Assembly: GCA_050874665.1 (NCBI GenBank)
Contig: JBNMLC010000001.1
Location: 186,001 to 250,000 of the forward strand
Direction: 5' to 3'
From: RUG11237 sp050874665
GTDB taxonomy: Bacteria; Bacillota; Clostridia; Lachnospirales; Lachnospiraceae
DNA: 64,000 bases
Below the pieces are notes generated by a model. The model was not told the DNA's origin, searched no databases, and saw only the letters and a program-made list of their open reading frames with translations. The translations under genes were made by a program, and so were the position numbers. Position 1 is the first letter of the stretch. Every line of letters starts with the position of its first letter. Positions 25,351 through 33,941 of this stretch are shown in pieces.

Positions 25351-26048
25351 ATATAGCAATTATTCTCGCAGGCGGCGTAGGAAGCCGGATGAAAAGCCTC
25401 TCCCGACCAAAGCAGTATATAGAAGTTAAGGGAAGACCTATTATTAATTACTGCCTGAAAACGTTTGAACAACACAAAGAAATTGATGAAATTTATATTG
25501 TGGCAGATGATAGTTGGCAGGATTATATAAAAGAATGGATTAATCAAGATAAAATCACTAAGTTTTGCGGGTTTGCATCGGCAGGAAAATCGAGGCAGCA
25601 TTCTATTTATAATGGTTTGATTGCGTGTGAAAACAGTGCGACGGAGGATTCTATTGTAGTTATCCATGATGCGGCAAGACCGTTTGTGACACCGGAAATT
25701 ATTAGTGAGTGTATTGAAGGAGCTAAAGAATTAGACGGTGCAATGCCTGTGATTACAGTAAAAGATACCGTATATCGCAGTAAAGACGGAAAAAGTATCA
25801 CTAGTTTGTTAGAGCGCAGCGAGTTGTTTGCAGGACAGGCACCAGAAAGTTTTCGCTATGGAAAGTATCGAAAAATTCATGATACAGTATCGGACGAAGA
25901 ATTGGTGAATACCAGAGGAAGTAGTGAGATTGCTTATAAAAATGGAATGGAGATACGTCTTTTTCCGGGGGCAGAGAAAAACTTTAAAATAACAACAATG
26001 GAAGATTTAACAAATTTTGAGGCAGAATTGAATAAGGAAGGGGTATAA
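25347..26048 (+). CDS. IspD/TarI-family cytidylyltransferase, probable pentitol-5-phosphate specific
   Basis: A 233-residue nucleotidyltransferase: IAIILAGGVGSRMKSLSRPKQY (K22 in the CTP-binding loop), SAGKSRQHSIYNGL, VVIHDAARPFVTPEII, TVKDTVYRS and ITTMEDLTNFE, shared by IspD and TarI/Bcs1. Adjacent polyol-phosphate genes and absence of isoprenoid genes point to a TarI-type role: CTP plus a pentitol phosphate gives a CDP-pentitol. The start overlaps the upstream stop (ATGA at 25347-25350). In pneumococcus 17F a similar enzyme makes CDP-D-arabitol (established knowledge); the product here is inferred. Confidence 0.88.
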   Translation: MNIAIILAGGVGSRMKSLSRPKQYIEVKGRPIINYCLKTFEQHKEIDEIYIVADDSWQDYIKEWINQDKITKFCGFASAGKSRQHSIYNGLIACENSATEDSIVVIHDAARPFVTPEIISECIEGAKELDGAMPVITVKDTVYRSKDGKSITSLLERSELFAGQAPESFRYGKYRKIHDTVSDEELVNTRGSSEIAYKNGMEIRLFPGAEKNFKITTMEDLTNFEAELNKEGV

Positions 26049-27089
26049 ATGAAAGCATATGTACTAGAAGCAGTAAATGAACTGATATACAAAGAAGTGG
26101 ACACTCCAAAGTGCAAGAGCGGTTATGCGTTGGTAGAGGTAAAAGCAGCAGGCATCTGCGGTTCTGATATTCCAAGAATCTTTGAAACGGGAACCTACCA
26201 TTTCCCGACAATTCCGGGACATGAATTTGCAGGAGTTGTAAGAGAAGTGGCAGATGAGGAATACAAAGATTTGATTGGAGAACGTGTTGGTGTGTTTCCC
26301 TTGATTCCGTGTAGAGAATGTACACCATGTCAGGAAGGAAACTATGAGCTGTGCAGAAATTATAATTATTTAGGCTCCAGATGCGATGGTGGTTTTGCTG
26401 AATATGTGGCGGTACCGATATGGAATCTTATCCCTCTTTCGGAAGAAATCAGCTTTGAAGAGGCTGCAATGCTAGAACCGATTTGTGTTGCAAGGCATGC
26501 ACTTGGACGATTGCCTCAAGTACAGGGAAAGTCAGTATGTATTTTCGGACCTGGAACGATAGGAATGCTTATGGCACAGTGGCTGCAGATTTTAGGAGCA
26601 GCAGACATTTTTCTTGCAGGTACGAAAAAGGAGCAGGCTGAGTTGGCAGCGGAACTTGGAATTACCAAGTTTTGCAATGTTAAAACACAAAATGTGGAAG
26701 AATTTATACAGGAACATACAAAAGGACAAGGTGTGGATATTGCCATTGAGGGGGTTGGAAATAATGAAACCTTAACTCATTGCCTTCAGGTCATAAAGCC
26801 TGGCGGTGAATTGCTGATGGTGGGAAATCCTCATGGAGATGCACAGATAGAAAAATCAGTTTTCTGGCAGATACTTAGAAAACAAATTGCAATTTATGGA
26901 ACATGGAATTCGGGTTATCATGGTGCATTAGACAGCGACTGGACAGAAGCAATCAAAGCATTGGACAGTGGAAAATTAAAGCCTGCGCTGCAAATTACGC
27001 ACAAGCTGCCCTTTGATGAACTTCATAAAGGGCTTGCAATCATGAAAGAACGCAAGGAATTCTATAACAAAGTAATGGTGATACGGTAG
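26049..27089 (+). CDS. Zinc medium-chain dehydrogenase, probable pentulose-5-phosphate reductase
   Basis: A 346-residue MDR enzyme with an intact catalytic zinc site (C37 in GICGSD, H58-E59 in PGHEF) and four structural-zinc cysteines at 88, 91, 94 and 102. The Rossmann motif is GPGTIG near 165. Closest in feel are galactitol-1-phosphate/polyol dehydrogenases. Between a cytidylyltransferase and a ribulose-phosphate epimerase it should reduce a pentulose-5-phosphate to the pentitol phosphate, as TarJ does for ribitol or the pneumococcal 17F reductase does for D-arabitol. Its start follows the upstream TAA directly. The physiological direction and substrate are inferences. Confidence 0.85.
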   Translation: MKAYVLEAVNELIYKEVDTPKCKSGYALVEVKAAGICGSDIPRIFETGTYHFPTIPGHEFAGVVREVADEEYKDLIGERVGVFPLIPCRECTPCQEGNYELCRNYNYLGSRCDGGFAEYVAVPIWNLIPLSEEISFEEAAMLEPICVARHALGRLPQVQGKSVCIFGPGTIGMLMAQWLQILGAADIFLAGTKKEQAELAAELGITKFCNVKTQNVEEFIQEHTKGQGVDIAIEGVGNNETLTHCLQVIKPGGELLMVGNPHGDAQIEKSVFWQILRKQIAIYGTWNSGYHGALDSDWTEAIKALDSGKLKPALQITHKLPFDELHKGLAIMKERKEFYNKVMVIR

Positions 27090-27096
27090 GGAAAAT

Positions 27097-27777
27097 ATGA
27101 GAGCAGAAATTACAGCATCGATAATGTGTGCAGATTTATTGAATTTAGAGAAAGACATCAAAGCCTTAGAAAAGGCAGGTGTGGATTATTTTCATTATGA
27201 TATCATGGATGGACATTTTGTGCCGAATATGACACTTGGTCTGGAAACGATCTGTGAGATTCAAAAGAGAGTTAACATAAGAAGTGATTTTCATTTGCTG
27301 GTAAATAAACCAGAGGATATTATTCCGTTATTGGATGCCGGGAAAGGTGATTTGGTGAGCTTTCACTATCATGCGGCAGAAAGTATCGGCAAGTGTATTA
27401 AATTAATACATGAGCTGGGGGCAGATGCAGGAATTGTATTAGATACCGGAGACAGCTATGAGCTGCTTCTTCCGTATATTGACAAAATAGAATTTGTGAA
27501 CCTGATGATGATAACTCCTGGTTTTGCGGGACAGCCAATGGTTGATGGCATGATTGAGAAGATTATGGAAACACGAAAATGGCTGGATTCACAGAAAAAG
27601 TATGATATAAAAATTATGGTGGACGGAAATGTCAATTATGAAAGAGCAAGACTCATGCATAAATTAGGCGGAAATATTCTGGTGGCAGGTACGTCTTCCT
27701 TGTTTAAGGGAGATATGACCTTTGAGGAATCCTTAAAGACTTTCGCAGAATATACAGAACATAAAGAATTATATTAG
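27097..27777 (+). CDS. Ribulose-phosphate 3-epimerase family protein
   Basis: A 226-residue TIM barrel with all metal ligands: H33 and D35 in HYDIMDGHFVPN, H66 in FHLLV and D176 in MVDGNV, plus the MMITPGFAGQ phosphate-side loop. The usual VDGG is VDGN here and the family GMA/NPG segment differs, so it is a divergent branch; D-allulose-6-phosphate epimerase is an alternative. In this operon it would convert ribulose-5-phosphate to xylulose-5-phosphate, the precursor for D-arabitol- or xylitol-phosphate. Such an epimerase within a polysaccharide locus is unusual, since xylulose-5-phosphate is also made by central metabolism. Confidence 0.85.
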   Translation: MRAEITASIMCADLLNLEKDIKALEKAGVDYFHYDIMDGHFVPNMTLGLETICEIQKRVNIRSDFHLLVNKPEDIIPLLDAGKGDLVSFHYHAAESIGKCIKLIHELGADAGIVLDTGDSYELLLPYIDKIEFVNLMMITPGFAGQPMVDGMIEKIMETRKWLDSQKKYDIKIMVDGNVNYERARLMHKLGGNILVAGTSSLFKGDMTFEESLKTFAEYTEHKELY

Positions 27778-27824
27778 TAGATACGGTCTTTGATACAATA
27801 TCCAGATGAAAAGAGGAAAATGAA

Positions 27825-28820
27825 ATGAAATTAATTATTCAAATACCATGTTACAATGAATCGGAAACCTTAGAAATTGCGTTGAACGATTTACCAAAGC
27901 ATATAGATGGAATTGACACCATAGAGTATCTGATTATTAATGATGGAAGTAAAGATAACACTATGGAAGTGGCAAGAAACTGGGGTGTAAATTATATTGT
28001 CGACCTAAAGAGAAATAAAGGACTTGCCAAAGGATTTATGGCAGGCTTAGATGCCTGCCTTAGAAATGGTGCAGACATTATTGTCAATACAGATGCAGAT
28101 AATCAGTATAACGCAGATGATATCGAAAAACTGGTTCGTCCGATTTTACAGGGAAAGACAGATATTGTGATTGGAGAACGTCCTATTGATAAGACAGAGC
28201 ATTTTTCTCCTTTGAAGAAAAAATTACAGCATTTTGGAAGTTTTGTAGTGCGAAAAGCATCTAAATCAGATATTCCGGATGCACCGAGTGGCTTTCGTGC
28301 ATACAGTCGTGAGGCTGCTATGCGTTTGAATGTAGTGAATGAATATACCTATACATTGGAAACGATCGTTCAGGCAGGAAGAAGCAAAATTGCGATGGAA
28401 TCTGTTCCGATTCGAACCAATGGTGAGTTAAGACCGTCCAGACTATTTAACAGTATGTTTGGATATGTAAAGAAGTCGATGCTTACGATACTTCGTGCAT
28501 TTATGATGTATCGTCCGTTGATGGTGTTTACGGTAATTGGTGCGATTATTTTTACATTAGGACTTGCAGTAGGAATCCGTTTTCTTGTTTTCTATTTCGG
28601 GGGAACCGGAGCAGGACATATTCAGTCCTTGATTCTTGCAAGTACTTTGATGCTTTTAGGTTTTCAAACATTTATTGTAGGATTGTTAGCAGATATTATC
28701 TCTGCTAATCGCAAGATTTTAGAAGATGTGCAGTATCATGTAAGAAGATTAGATTTTGACAGAGCACAGGAAAAGGCATGGGAAGCAGATAAAGTAAATG
28801 TGAAAAAAGAGGAAGAATAA
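27825..28820 (+). CDS. DPM1-like polyprenyl-phosphate glycosyltransferase with C-terminal helices
   Basis: A 331-residue GT2 enzyme: IIQIPCYNESETLEIAL, INDGSKDNTM, NKGLAKGFMAGLDA, NTDADNQYN and APSGFRAYSRE, then two C-terminal helices (about 228-252 and 262-290) and a charged tail. It loads a sugar onto undecaprenyl phosphate. The closest relative in the window by layout is 60730-61686. GAGG before ATG 27825 is the ribosome site. The 47-base gap before it has no clear promoter or terminator, so it is likely in the same transcript as the CDP-pentitol genes. Confidence 0.86.
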   Translation: MKLIIQIPCYNESETLEIALNDLPKHIDGIDTIEYLIINDGSKDNTMEVARNWGVNYIVDLKRNKGLAKGFMAGLDACLRNGADIIVNTDADNQYNADDIEKLVRPILQGKTDIVIGERPIDKTEHFSPLKKKLQHFGSFVVRKASKSDIPDAPSGFRAYSREAAMRLNVVNEYTYTLETIVQAGRSKIAMESVPIRTNGELRPSRLFNSMFGYVKKSMLTILRAFMMYRPLMVFTVIGAIIFTLGLAVGIRFLVFYFGGTGAGHIQSLILASTLMLLGFQTFIVGLLADIISANRKILEDVQYHVRRLDFDRAQEKAWEADKVNVKKEEE

Positions 28821-28823
28821 ATC

Positions 28824-31163
28824 ATGAAAGAGATTGTAGTAGCTATTACCGCTGCCAGTTACAGTGGAAATAAAGGAGCAGCAGCGATGTTGCAAAGCTC
28901 AATTGTACAGCTTCATAAAAGATATGGAGAACAGTTAAAAATTAATTTAATGTCAGTGTATCCGGGAGAAGATAAAGAGCAGCTTCCACATGACTTTGTG
29001 AAGATAGTATCCTGCAAACCGGAACAACTGTTATTTATTGCATTTCCACTGGCAATTCTTTACAAAGGTCTCGGCTGGATTCCGGGTATGAAAGCACTGC
29101 TGAAAAAGAATAAAATAATCAAGGCATATACAGAAACAGATTTAGTGGTAGATGAGGCAGGAATTTCTTTTGTAGACAGCAGGGGATTTGTAATGAATAC
29201 TTATGCCTTTGTATGTGCAGCAGTTCCATTACTGCTGAAAACTCCGGTAGTAAAATATTCCCAGGCAATGGGAACCTTTAAGAACCCATACAATCGTTTT
29301 CTGGCGAAATGGATTCTTCCAAAGCTTTCTTTCATCGCTGCCAGAGGGCAGGGAACGTATGATAATTTGGCGGAAATCGGAGTGAAAGAAAATGTAAAGC
29401 TGTGTGCAGATGGTGCATTTACGATGCAAGACAGCGAGGAATGGAATCGAAAGGTAGATGAGGTCTGTAGGAAGGACAGTTTTTACAATGAGAATGTGAT
29501 TGGACTTTCCATTAGTTCTGTGGTTCAAAAGAAATGTAATAAAATGAATATAGACTACAAAAATACTATGATACAGTTGGTGGATTACTTAAACAGTCAG
29601 GGATATCCGGTGCTGTTGATTGCTAATGCGGCCAGAATTCACAGCGATAAGCCGAGAAATAACGATTTGATGATTGGTGATGAGATTTACGAGGGTGTTG
29701 CCAATAAAGACATGGTTCGCTGGTATCACAAGGAAATGGACGCAGAAGAAATCAGAGCTTACATTGGAAAATGCAGATATTTAATTGCCTCCAGATTTCA
29801 TGCTATGATAGGGGCGTTAGAGCAGAAGGTTCCTGTATTGCTGATTGGCTGGAGCCATAAATATCAGGAAGTTTTGGATATGTTTGAACTTGGACAGTAT
29901 GCGATTGACTTTTCAAAGCTTGATTTGGCGTTAATTCAGAAAGAGTTTGAAAAATTTGTAGCAGAAGAGAACGTTATCAGAAAGAAAATGGAAGAAAACT
30001 ATAGTGCAGTTATGAAAAGCTCTGCACAAAATATAATATATATTTCAGAAGTGATAGATGAAATTATCAAAAAAAAAACCGGTAAGAGGGCAAAAGGCTT
30101 TGTAGATTTTAATGCACCGGAAAAGTATACAGGAGAATATATTGCCTGTAGAAAAGGTTATTCTTCGAAAGAAGAAATCCGGGAAAATGCTGCCTCTGGC
30201 GGTATGATTACTGCTTTTTTATGTTATTTGTTAGAAACAGGAAAAATTGATGGTGCGTGGGTAACAAAGACAGAAATCAAAGATGGAAGGTTAGGCTATA
30301 AAACATACATTGCAACGACACAGGAAGAAATCAAAGATGCGTCTTCTAGCATTTATATGGATATGCCTTTATTAAAGCATATAGATGTAGTACGTAATTT
30401 TGATGGAAAAGTTGCAGTAGTTCTTGTACCTTGTCTTATGCGTGCATTGACAGCAATGATGGAAAAGGATAAGGAGTTAGCTGACAAGATTGTATTGAAG
30501 TTAGGATTATACTGTAGTGGAAATCATTCGGATCAGGCGACCCTGCTTTCTTTGGAAAAATCCAAAGTTTCTTTAGAGGGTGCTAAGCGTTTGTATTATA
30601 GGCGTGGCCATTGGAGAGGACAATCAGCAGTTGTATATGAGAATGGAGAAGAGAAATATTTTTCTTACACCAAAACCATATGTGCCTATAAGAATGCATA
30701 TTTCTTTGAAAAGAGCAGTTGTATGTTATGTCAGGATCATTATGCGAATGCAGCAGATATCAGCTTCGGTGATATCTGGCTGAAAGAAATGAAGGGAAAT
30801 CCTATTAAGCATACTTCTTGCGTGATACGAAATCCAAAAGCCATGCAATGGTTTCAGGAGGCAGTAGAGTCGGGGGGAATTGTGGCATCTTACATCAGTG
30901 GAAAAGATATTTTAAGAAGCCAGAAACGTGCTTTAAACTTTAAATTTAATTGTGCAAAAGCAAAAGAAAAATACTATAGAAAAAAAGGAAGTAAGATAAG
31001 CTTAAATACAGAAGAAAAATGTAAGTGGAATCACAAACTTGCGTTTGCTCTTGCAAGAAGAAATAAAGAATTTTCAGAAAAGCATTATGATGCTCTTGCA
31101 AAAATTCCATCGAAAGTAATTTATTATTATATGTGTTTTATTCGCGTGCTGTTAAGCTTTTAA
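28824..31163 (+). CDS. Fusion: polysaccharide pyruvyl transferase (N) + FrhB-type flavoprotein domain (C)
   Basis: One uninterrupted 779-residue frame. Residues about 5-390 are a PS_pyruv_trans domain: YSGNKGAAAMLQ, DEAGISFVDSRG, YSQAMGTF, ASRFHAMIGALEQKVPVLLIGWSHKY. Residues about 440-720 are a coenzyme F420 hydrogenase/dehydrogenase beta-subunit (FrhB) domain: ENAASGGMITAFL, the conserved PC in VLVPCLMRAL, LYCSGNH, and CMLCQDHYANAADISFGDIW. It lacks the N-terminal 4Fe-4S ferredoxin present in its relatives at 38424 and 41481. The first half would transfer pyruvate from PEP to a sugar; the second half suggests flavin/iron-sulfur redox chemistry of unknown purpose. No membrane helix is evident. 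Confidence 0.88.
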   Translation: MKEIVVAITAASYSGNKGAAAMLQSSIVQLHKRYGEQLKINLMSVYPGEDKEQLPHDFVKIVSCKPEQLLFIAFPLAILYKGLGWIPGMKALLKKNKIIKAYTETDLVVDEAGISFVDSRGFVMNTYAFVCAAVPLLLKTPVVKYSQAMGTFKNPYNRFLAKWILPKLSFIAARGQGTYDNLAEIGVKENVKLCADGAFTMQDSEEWNRKVDEVCRKDSFYNENVIGLSISSVVQKKCNKMNIDYKNTMIQLVDYLNSQGYPVLLIANAARIHSDKPRNNDLMIGDEIYEGVANKDMVRWYHKEMDAEEIRAYIGKCRYLIASRFHAMIGALEQKVPVLLIGWSHKYQEVLDMFELGQYAIDFSKLDLALIQKEFEKFVAEENVIRKKMEENYSAVMKSSAQNIIYISEVIDEIIKKKTGKRAKGFVDFNAPEKYTGEYIACRKGYSSKEEIRENAASGGMITAFLCYLLETGKIDGAWVTKTEIKDGRLGYKTYIATTQEEIKDASSSIYMDMPLLKHIDVVRNFDGKVAVVLVPCLMRALTAMMEKDKELADKIVLKLGLYCSGNHSDQATLLSLEKSKVSLEGAKRLYYRRGHWRGQSAVVYENGEEKYFSYTKTICAYKNAYFFEKSSCMLCQDHYANAADISFGDIWLKEMKGNPIKHTSCVIRNPKAMQWFQEAVESGGIVASYISGKDILRSQKRALNFKFNCAKAKEKYYRKKGSKISLNTEEKCKWNHKLAFALARRNKEFSEKHYDALAKIPSKVIYYYMCFIRVLLSF

Positions 31164-31188
31164 AAGACGTTTAAAGAGAGGAATTTAG

Positions 31189-32136
31189 ATGAATTCAGAA
31201 CAGAAAAAGCTGATAAAAAAAGGAATCAAAGTACTGGGAAAACTGGTATCCGTATTATCGATTATATTTATTGTCCGTGCTGTATATGTATTAGGATTTG
31301 ATTTTTCCGCCATAGAAAACTGGGGAATATTCCTCGGCGTTGCCCTGCTTTGCACAGTTGCAAAGTGTATTACGGTATATATGTCAGGAAATGTATGGTA
31401 TGGGTGGCTTAGTTTCTTTTCGGGAGAAAAAGGGAAGAGAAAAGAAGCAATCTGTGTTTATGCGAAAGCGAATATTGGAAAGTATCTCCCTGGAAACGTG
31501 ATGCATTATGTAGAACGTAATCTGTTTGCGGATAAAATGGGAATCAGCCAGAAAAAGCTGGCAATTAGTACAGTAATGGAAGTATTTAGTCTGGTAACCG
31601 TGGCACTTGTGATTGCTTTGGTATTTTCATTCAATCAGTTAGAACAGGCATTATATCATGTTCTTGGAAAAAATTATGGTGTCATGATATTGGCTGTTGT
31701 TTTTGTGGGTATTTTGGTTGTGGCAGCGGTAGCAGTTCTCTTTAGAAATAAAATAGCAGAAATATTAAAGGGATACAGTGTGGGTGAATTTATAAAGACA
31801 TTTTTGAAAAACATGTTTTGGTATGCATTGGTGTTGGGCACGTTGGGAGCTATTATGGTGGTTCTTTACTGCTATATGGGCGGACAATTTACTCTGGAAG
31901 GTGCAAAACTGATTATCTCTGGCTATATTATCGCCTGGGTGCTTGGATTTATTGTTCCTGGGGCACCGGGAGGTATCGGGGTTAGAGAATTAGTTATTAC
32001 CTTACTTTTAAGCAGTGTGGTAGGAGAAAGCCTTGTGGTCACTTTGTCAGTGACACATCGATTAATTACTATTGTAGGCGATTTTATGGCTTATCTGGTC
32101 AGAATATTCATTCAATCAGAACAGAGCCGCAGGTGA
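31189..32136 (+). CDS. LPG-synthase TM-region family membrane protein (UPF0104)
   Basis: A 315-residue protein with about eight helices. KYLPGNVMHYVERN and PGAPGGIGVRELVIT are the hallmark segments of the lysylphosphatidylglycerol synthase transmembrane family (AglD/MprF-like flippase part). The cytosolic aminoacyltransferase domain of MprF is absent. Members often occur in glycan loci and are suspected to move or handle lipid-linked intermediates; no function is proven. GAGAGGA precedes ATG 31189. Confidence 0.82.
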   Translation: MNSEQKKLIKKGIKVLGKLVSVLSIIFIVRAVYVLGFDFSAIENWGIFLGVALLCTVAKCITVYMSGNVWYGWLSFFSGEKGKRKEAICVYAKANIGKYLPGNVMHYVERNLFADKMGISQKKLAISTVMEVFSLVTVALVIALVFSFNQLEQALYHVLGKNYGVMILAVVFVGILVVAAVAVLFRNKIAEILKGYSVGEFIKTFLKNMFWYALVLGTLGAIMVVLYCYMGGQFTLEGAKLIISGYIIAWVLGFIVPGAPGGIGVRELVITLLLSSVVGESLVVTLSVTHRLITIVGDFMAYLVRIFIQSEQSRR

Positions 32137-32142
32137 TACAGT

Positions 32143-33147
32143 ATGGAAAAATTATTGACGGTAGTAGTACCGACCTATAACGTAGAAAAATATATAGCGC
32201 AGAATTTAAACTCGTTTGTGATAGAAAAAGTGTTGCAGGAATTGGAAGTTCTTATCATCAATGATGGCTCTACAGATGCCTCCGTTTCTATTGCGGAAGC
32301 TTATGCAAAACGTTATCCGGATACGTTTCGAATTATTAATAAAAAAAATGGAGGACATGGTTCTACCATCAACTGTGGCATAAAAGAGGCAAGAGGTAAG
32401 TATTTTAAAGTGGTGGATGCAGATGACTGGGTATTAGAGCAAGGATTTGTACATCTGATGAAAACGTTAGAACAATGCGACTCCGACCTTGTGGTATCTA
32501 ATTTTTATTGGTATCATAACAAGAATGGAAAAAGAAGTGTAGAAATCGCAGAACCATTTGCCGGGGTTGCATATGGAAGAGAGTACCGCTTTTTGGAAGT
32601 GTGTGAAAATATGTATGTAAAAATGCATGGCATGACGGTTAAGACAGAGATTTTGCGAAAGATTCCAAAGATAGATGAACATTGCTTTTATGTTGATGTG
32701 GAGTATGTTTTGTTTCCTATCCCGTGGATAGAAACAGTAACCTGCATTCCGGATTTTGTTTATATGTATCGCATTGGTTTGTCGGGGCAGAGTATGAATA
32801 TCCATAAAATGCAGCGAAACCAGGAAAATTTTGACAGGGTTTTAGAACGAATGTTAAACTTTTATAAAGAGTACATGCACAAACTAGAAAAAGAAAAGAT
32901 ACATTACTTAAATCAATATCTTGGAAGAGTGGTAGCTAGCAGATTTAAGATATTTTTGAGTTTTCCATATAGCAGCAAGGTAAAAAAAGACATGAAGGCT
33001 TTTGATGAAAATATCAAAATGAATTACCCTGAAATCTACTCTGCAGTGAGAGAAAAGGCAGTCTTGCTTTTAAGAAAAAGCGGATTTCATTTATACTTTG
33101 CAGCACAGTTTAGTTATAAGCTATCAGAAAGGATAAAATCAAAATGA
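32143..33147 (+). CDS. GT2 family glycosyltransferase
   Basis: A 334-residue GT-A enzyme: LTVVVPTYNVEKYIAQN, INDGSTDASV, NGGHGSTINCGI (relatives mostly have GLSAARN) and VDADDWV as metal site. The GHGSTIN form is shared with a subgroup of capsule GTs and resembles the GGYGIAMN seen at 48032, hinting at a common donor class. It is soluble with a basic C-terminus. It overlaps the ABC permease gene by four bases (ATGA), so its product is likely part of the chain exported by that transporter. Confidence 0.86.
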   Translation: MEKLLTVVVPTYNVEKYIAQNLNSFVIEKVLQELEVLIINDGSTDASVSIAEAYAKRYPDTFRIINKKNGGHGSTINCGIKEARGKYFKVVDADDWVLEQGFVHLMKTLEQCDSDLVVSNFYWYHNKNGKRSVEIAEPFAGVAYGREYRFLEVCENMYVKMHGMTVKTEILRKIPKIDEHCFYVDVEYVLFPIPWIETVTCIPDFVYMYRIGLSGQSMNIHKMQRNQENFDRVLERMLNFYKEYMHKLEKEKIHYLNQYLGRVVASRFKIFLSFPYSSKVKKDMKAFDENIKMNYPEIYSAVREKAVLLLRKSGFHLYFAAQFSYKLSERIKSK

Positions 33148-33932
33148 ATATTTGGAAATTAAGAATTGACACATTTTTTCATTATACGGATTTGATTAAG
33201 GAGCTGGTATCTAGGGATTTGAAATTAAAATACCGCAGAAGTTTTCTTGGATATTTGTGGAGCATCTTAAACCCATTGCTGATTATGATTATTATGACGA
33301 TGGTATTTTCAAGAATGTTTAACCGTAGCATTGAAAATTATGCAGTATATCTGTTGATTGGACGTACCCTGTTTGATTTTGTCATAAATGCGACATCTCA
33401 GGCAATGGTATCGATTCGGACGAATTATGCTTTGATTAAGAAAGTATATATTCCAAAATATGTATTTCCGTTGGCGAAGGTTACGAGTGGAATGGTGGAT
33501 TGTGTATTTTCGTTGGGAGCACTTTTAATTGTTATGATTTTTACAAGAACGCCGCTTAGTCCATATTTCCTGCTGTTCCCATTTGTTATTTTGCAGGTAT
33601 ATATTTTTAGTTGTGGTCTTGGTTTCTTTTTGGCACAGGGAGTCGTATTCTTCCGTGACCTGCAGTATATTTACAAAGCAGTAACCACAGCATGGATGTA
33701 TCTGACACCTATTTTTTACCCGGTGGAACAATTACCGGAGAGCTTACAGTGGCTGGTGATTCATGTAAACCCTCTCTATTCTTATGTTACCCAGTTTAGA
33801 ATACTGGTGTTAGACAGAACACTTCCACAACCGTGGCTTATACTTTCTGGGTGTGCATGGGCAGTGATAATGATGCTTTTTGGAATAATTACCTTTAAAC
33901 GTTCACAGGATAAATTTATCCTGTATATTTAA
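33144..33932 (+). CDS. ABC-2 type polysaccharide export permease (Wzm/TagG-like)
   Basis: A 262-residue protein with six helices. LIKELVSRDLKLKYRRSFLGYLWSILNPL is the classic N-terminal amphipathic and first-helix segment of Wzm/TagG permeases; VNPLYSYVTQFR and a basic C-terminus follow. Together with the next gene it exports a cytoplasmically completed, lipid-linked polysaccharide or teichoic-type polymer. The start overlaps the preceding GT2 stop in ATGA. Confidence 0.93.
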   Translation: MNIWKLRIDTFFHYTDLIKELVSRDLKLKYRRSFLGYLWSILNPLLIMIIMTMVFSRMFNRSIENYAVYLLIGRTLFDFVINATSQAMVSIRTNYALIKKVYIPKYVFPLAKVTSGMVDCVFSLGALLIVMIFTRTPLSPYFLLFPFVILQVYIFSCGLGFFLAQGVVFFRDLQYIYKAVTTAWMYLTPIFYPVEQLPESLQWLVIHVNPLYSYVTQFRILVLDRTLPQPWLILSGCAWAVIMMLFGIITFKRSQDKFILYI

Positions 33933-33941
33933 GGAGGAAAC

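Noticed and set aside
28824..31163. The possibility that the pyruvyltransferase-FrhB fusion is two genes joined by a sequencing error
   Set aside because: The frame is continuous with no stop, no ribosome site at the junction near 30080, and a reverse-order fusion exists at 41481. The fusion is accepted as real.
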